The notes under the pieces are model-generated. The model was not told where the DNA came from and did no database searches. It was given only the letters and a program-made list of their open reading frames with translations. DNA of 64,000 bases from Antedon mediterranea (Eukaryota; Echinodermata; Crinoidea; Comatulida; Antedonidae): NCBI RefSeq assembly GCF_964355755.1, contig NC_092675.1, forward strand, positions 12,477,312-12,541,311, in the 5' to 3' direction. The translations under genes were made by a program, and so were the position numbers. Shown in pieces: positions 61,595 through 64,000 of the stretch (position 1 is its first letter; the number at the start of each line of letters is the position of its first letter).

Positions 61595-64000
61595 CTTAAT
61601 ATCGTATTTAAAAATGTTTTAGACCATTTTGAGCATTTAGACAAAACTTTTTCACACAAAACACCAAAGTGCTTAGAATAGCTTCAAATCGTATTTGGAG
61701 ACGTTTTAGACCATTTTGAGATTTTCGAAAAAACTTGGTTACACAAAAACATCAAAGTGCTTAAAATCACATTATAAACCGTTTTAGACCATTTTGAGCA
61801 TTTCGATAACACTTTTCACACAAAAACATCAAAGAGCACAAAATAGCTTAATATCGTATTTAAAAACGTTTTGGACCATTTTGAGCATTTCGACAAAACT
61901 TTTTCACACAAAACACCAAAGTGCTTAGAATAGCTTCAAATCGCATATGGAGACGTTTTAGACCAAGTTGTGCATTTCGATGAAACTTGGTTACACAAAA
62001 ACATCAAAGTGCTTAAAATCACATTATAAACCGTTTTAGACCATTTTGAGCATTTCGATAACACTTTTCACACAAAAACATCAAAGAGCACAAAATAGCT
62101 TAATATCGTATTTAAAAACATTTTAGACCATTTTGAGCATTTAGACAAAACTTTTTCAAACAAAACACCAAAGTGCTTAGAATAGCTTCAAATCGCATTT
62201 GGAGACGTTTTAGACCATTTTGTGATTTTCGACAAAACTTGTTAACATAAAAACACCAAAGTGCTTAGAATAGCTTCAAATCGTATTTGGAGACGTTTTA
62301 GACCATTTTGTGATTTTCCAAAAAACTTGTTAACATAAAAACACCAAAGTGCTTAGAATAGCTTCAAATCGCATTTGGAGACGTTTTAGACAATTTTGTG
62401 CATTTCGATGAAACTTGGTTACACAAAAACATCAAAGTGCTTAAAATCACATTATAAACCGTTTTAGACCATTTTGAGCATTTCGATAACACTTTTCACA
62501 CAAAAACATCAAAGAGCACAAAATAGCTTAATATCGTATTTAAAAACGTTTTAGACCATTTTGAGCATTTCGACAACACTTTTTCACACAAAACACCAAA
62601 GTGCTTAGAATAGCTTCAAATCGCATTTGGAGACGTTTAGACCATTTTGTGATTTTCGAAAAAACTTGTTAACATAAAAACATCAAAGTGTACAGAATAG
62701 CTTCAAATCGCATTTGGAGACGTTTTAGACCATTTTGTGATTTTCGAAAAAACTTGTTAACATAAAAACACCAAAGTGCTTAGAATCACATTATAAAACC
62801 GTTTTAGACCATTTTGAGCATTTCGATAACACTTTTCACACAAAAACATCAAAGAGCACAAAACAGCTTAATATCCTATTTAAAAATGTTTTAGACCATT
62901 TTGAGCATTTAGACAAAACTTTTTCACACCAAAGTGCTTAGAATAGCTTCAAATCGCATTTGGAGACGTTTTAGACCATTTTGTGATTTTCGAAAAAACT
63001 TGTTAACATAAAAACACCAAAGTGCTTAGAATAGCTTCAAATCGCATTTGGAGACATTTTAGACCAATTTGTGATTTTCGAAAAAACTTGTTAACATAAA
63101 AACACCAAAGTGCTTAGAATAGCTTCAAATCGTATTTGGAGACGTTTTAGACCATTTTGTGATTTTCGAAAAAACTTTTTAACATAAAAACACCAAAGTG
63201 CTTAGAATAGCTTCAAATCGCATTTGGAGACGTTTTAGACCATTTTGTGCATTTCGATGAAACTTGGTTACACAAAAACATCAAAGTGTATAAAATCACA
63301 TTATAAACCGTTTTAGACCATTGTGAGCATTTTGATAACACTTTTCACACAAAAACATCAAAGAGCACAAAATAGCTTAATATCGTATTTAAAAACGTTT
63401 TAGACCATTTTGAGCATTTCGACAAAACTTTTTCACACAAAACACCAAAGTGCTTAGAATAATTTCTAATCGCATTTGGAGACGTTTTAGACCAATTTGT
63501 GCATTTCGATGAAACTTCGTTACACAAAAACTTCAAAGTGCTTAAAATCACATTATAAACCGTTTTAGACCATTTTGAGCATTTCGATAACACTTTTTCA
63601 CACAAAACACCAAAGTGCTTAGAATAGCTTCAAATCGCATTTGGAAACGTTTTAGACCATTTTGTGATTTTCGAAAAAACTTGTTAACATAAAAACACCA
63701 AAGTGATTATAATAGCTTCAAATCGCATTTGGAGATGTTTTAGACCATTTTGTGATTTTCGAAAAAACTTGTTAACATAAAGACACCAAAGTGCTTAGAA
63801 TAGCTTCAAATCGCATTTGGAGACGTTTTAGACCAATTTGTGATTTTCGAAAAAAATTGTCAACATAAAAACACCAAAGTGTTTAGAATAGCTTCAAATC
63901 GCATTTGGAGACGTTTTAGACCAATTTGTGATTTTCGCAAAAACTTATCAACATAAAAACACCAAAGGGTTTAGAATAGCTTCAAATCGCATTTGGAGAC
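61595..64000. repeat. Satellite B block 7, running off the window
   Basis: Satellite B resumes with CTTAATATCGTATTTAAAA and continues to the last base. The first 1.1-1.2 kb is collinear with 29576-30750 at an offset of exactly 32,028 bp. The last 300 bp resemble 45345-45650 (variants GTGATTATAATAGC and CATAAAGACACC). Its right limit is outside the window. Confidence 0.95.

Noticed and set aside
63345-63605. Minus-strand open frame of 86 codons at 63345, and the 65-codon frame at 61462-61659
   Set aside because: The first is satellite B translation. The second runs from the 957-bp element into satellite B. Both contain CEKVLSKCSKWSKT-type repeat peptides and are products of the monomer lacking stops in one frame.
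1-64000. Vertebrate-type CENP-B box or TTAGGG telomere arrays
   Set aside because: I saw no CGGG-containing box in either monomer and no tandem TTAGGG or CCCTAA.

Overview
The window is eukaryotic, gene-poor, AT-rich satellite DNA broken by three transposable-element insertions. I see no intact protein-coding gene, rRNA, tRNA or CRISPR array. The many GGCCTA/TAGGCCTA-type stretches in the inserted DNA, together with intron-like splice signals, remind me of marine deuterostome genomes, echinoderms in particular. That is an impression of base usage, not an identification. The location is most likely (peri)centromeric or other constitutive heterochromatin.

Two unrelated satellites fill about 57 kb. 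Satellite A has a monomer of 82 bp with 79- and 80-bp variants, and totals about 11.2 kb. Satellite B is a family of related monomers (88, 88, 77 and 87 bp) sharing the core GTTTTAGACCATTTTG, and totals about 45.8 kb. Layout: A 1-6668; B 6669-8405; A 8406-9259; B 9260-11161; A 11162-11687; B 11688-14173 (carrying a 746-bp foldback element at 12466-13211); A 14174-15027; B 15028-18124; A 18125-20447; B 20448-50694; a 5242-bp DNA transposon 50695-55936; B 55937-60637; a 957-bp hairpin-ended element 60638-61594; B 61595-64000.

The A/B interleaving is not random. The A-to-B junction (CTGATTCTTCAAATCGC) occurs five times and the B-to-A junction (CAAATCGTATCAACTAC) four times, each with the same breakpoint. 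The unit between successive A-to-B junctions is 2591 bp, seen exactly at 6669-9259 and again at 11688-15027 once the 749-bp insertion (element plus TSD) is subtracted. The intermediate copy differs by whole monomers only: +165 bp (88+77) and -328 bp (4 x 82). A larger unit with a 5420-bp offset follows. The B array also carries local duplications at offsets of about 680, 1355 and 1461 bp, and a collinear duplicate at exactly 32,028 bp.

The three insertions each have recognisable ends and target-site duplications. (1) A 746-bp palindromic foldback has a 3-bp TSD. (2) A 5.2-kb element has CACAG/CTGTG ends and a 4-bp TSD (AATA), consistent with the Chapaev group of the CACTA/Mirage/Chapaev DNA transposons. 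Its right half holds minus-strand remnants of a zinc-finger exon and of a transposase-like C-terminal exon. Its left half holds four tandem units of about 640 bp, each with an exon-like cassette bounded by AG and GTAAG. (3) A 957-bp non-autonomous element has small terminal hairpins and a 9-bp TSD (CTTAATATC). For (1) and (3) an uninterrupted paralogous 'empty site' lies elsewhere in the window, so both inserted after the local satellite amplification.

I do not see a new enzymatic or defence system. What is unusual is the two-satellite higher-order architecture, with integer-monomer bookkeeping and datable insertions.
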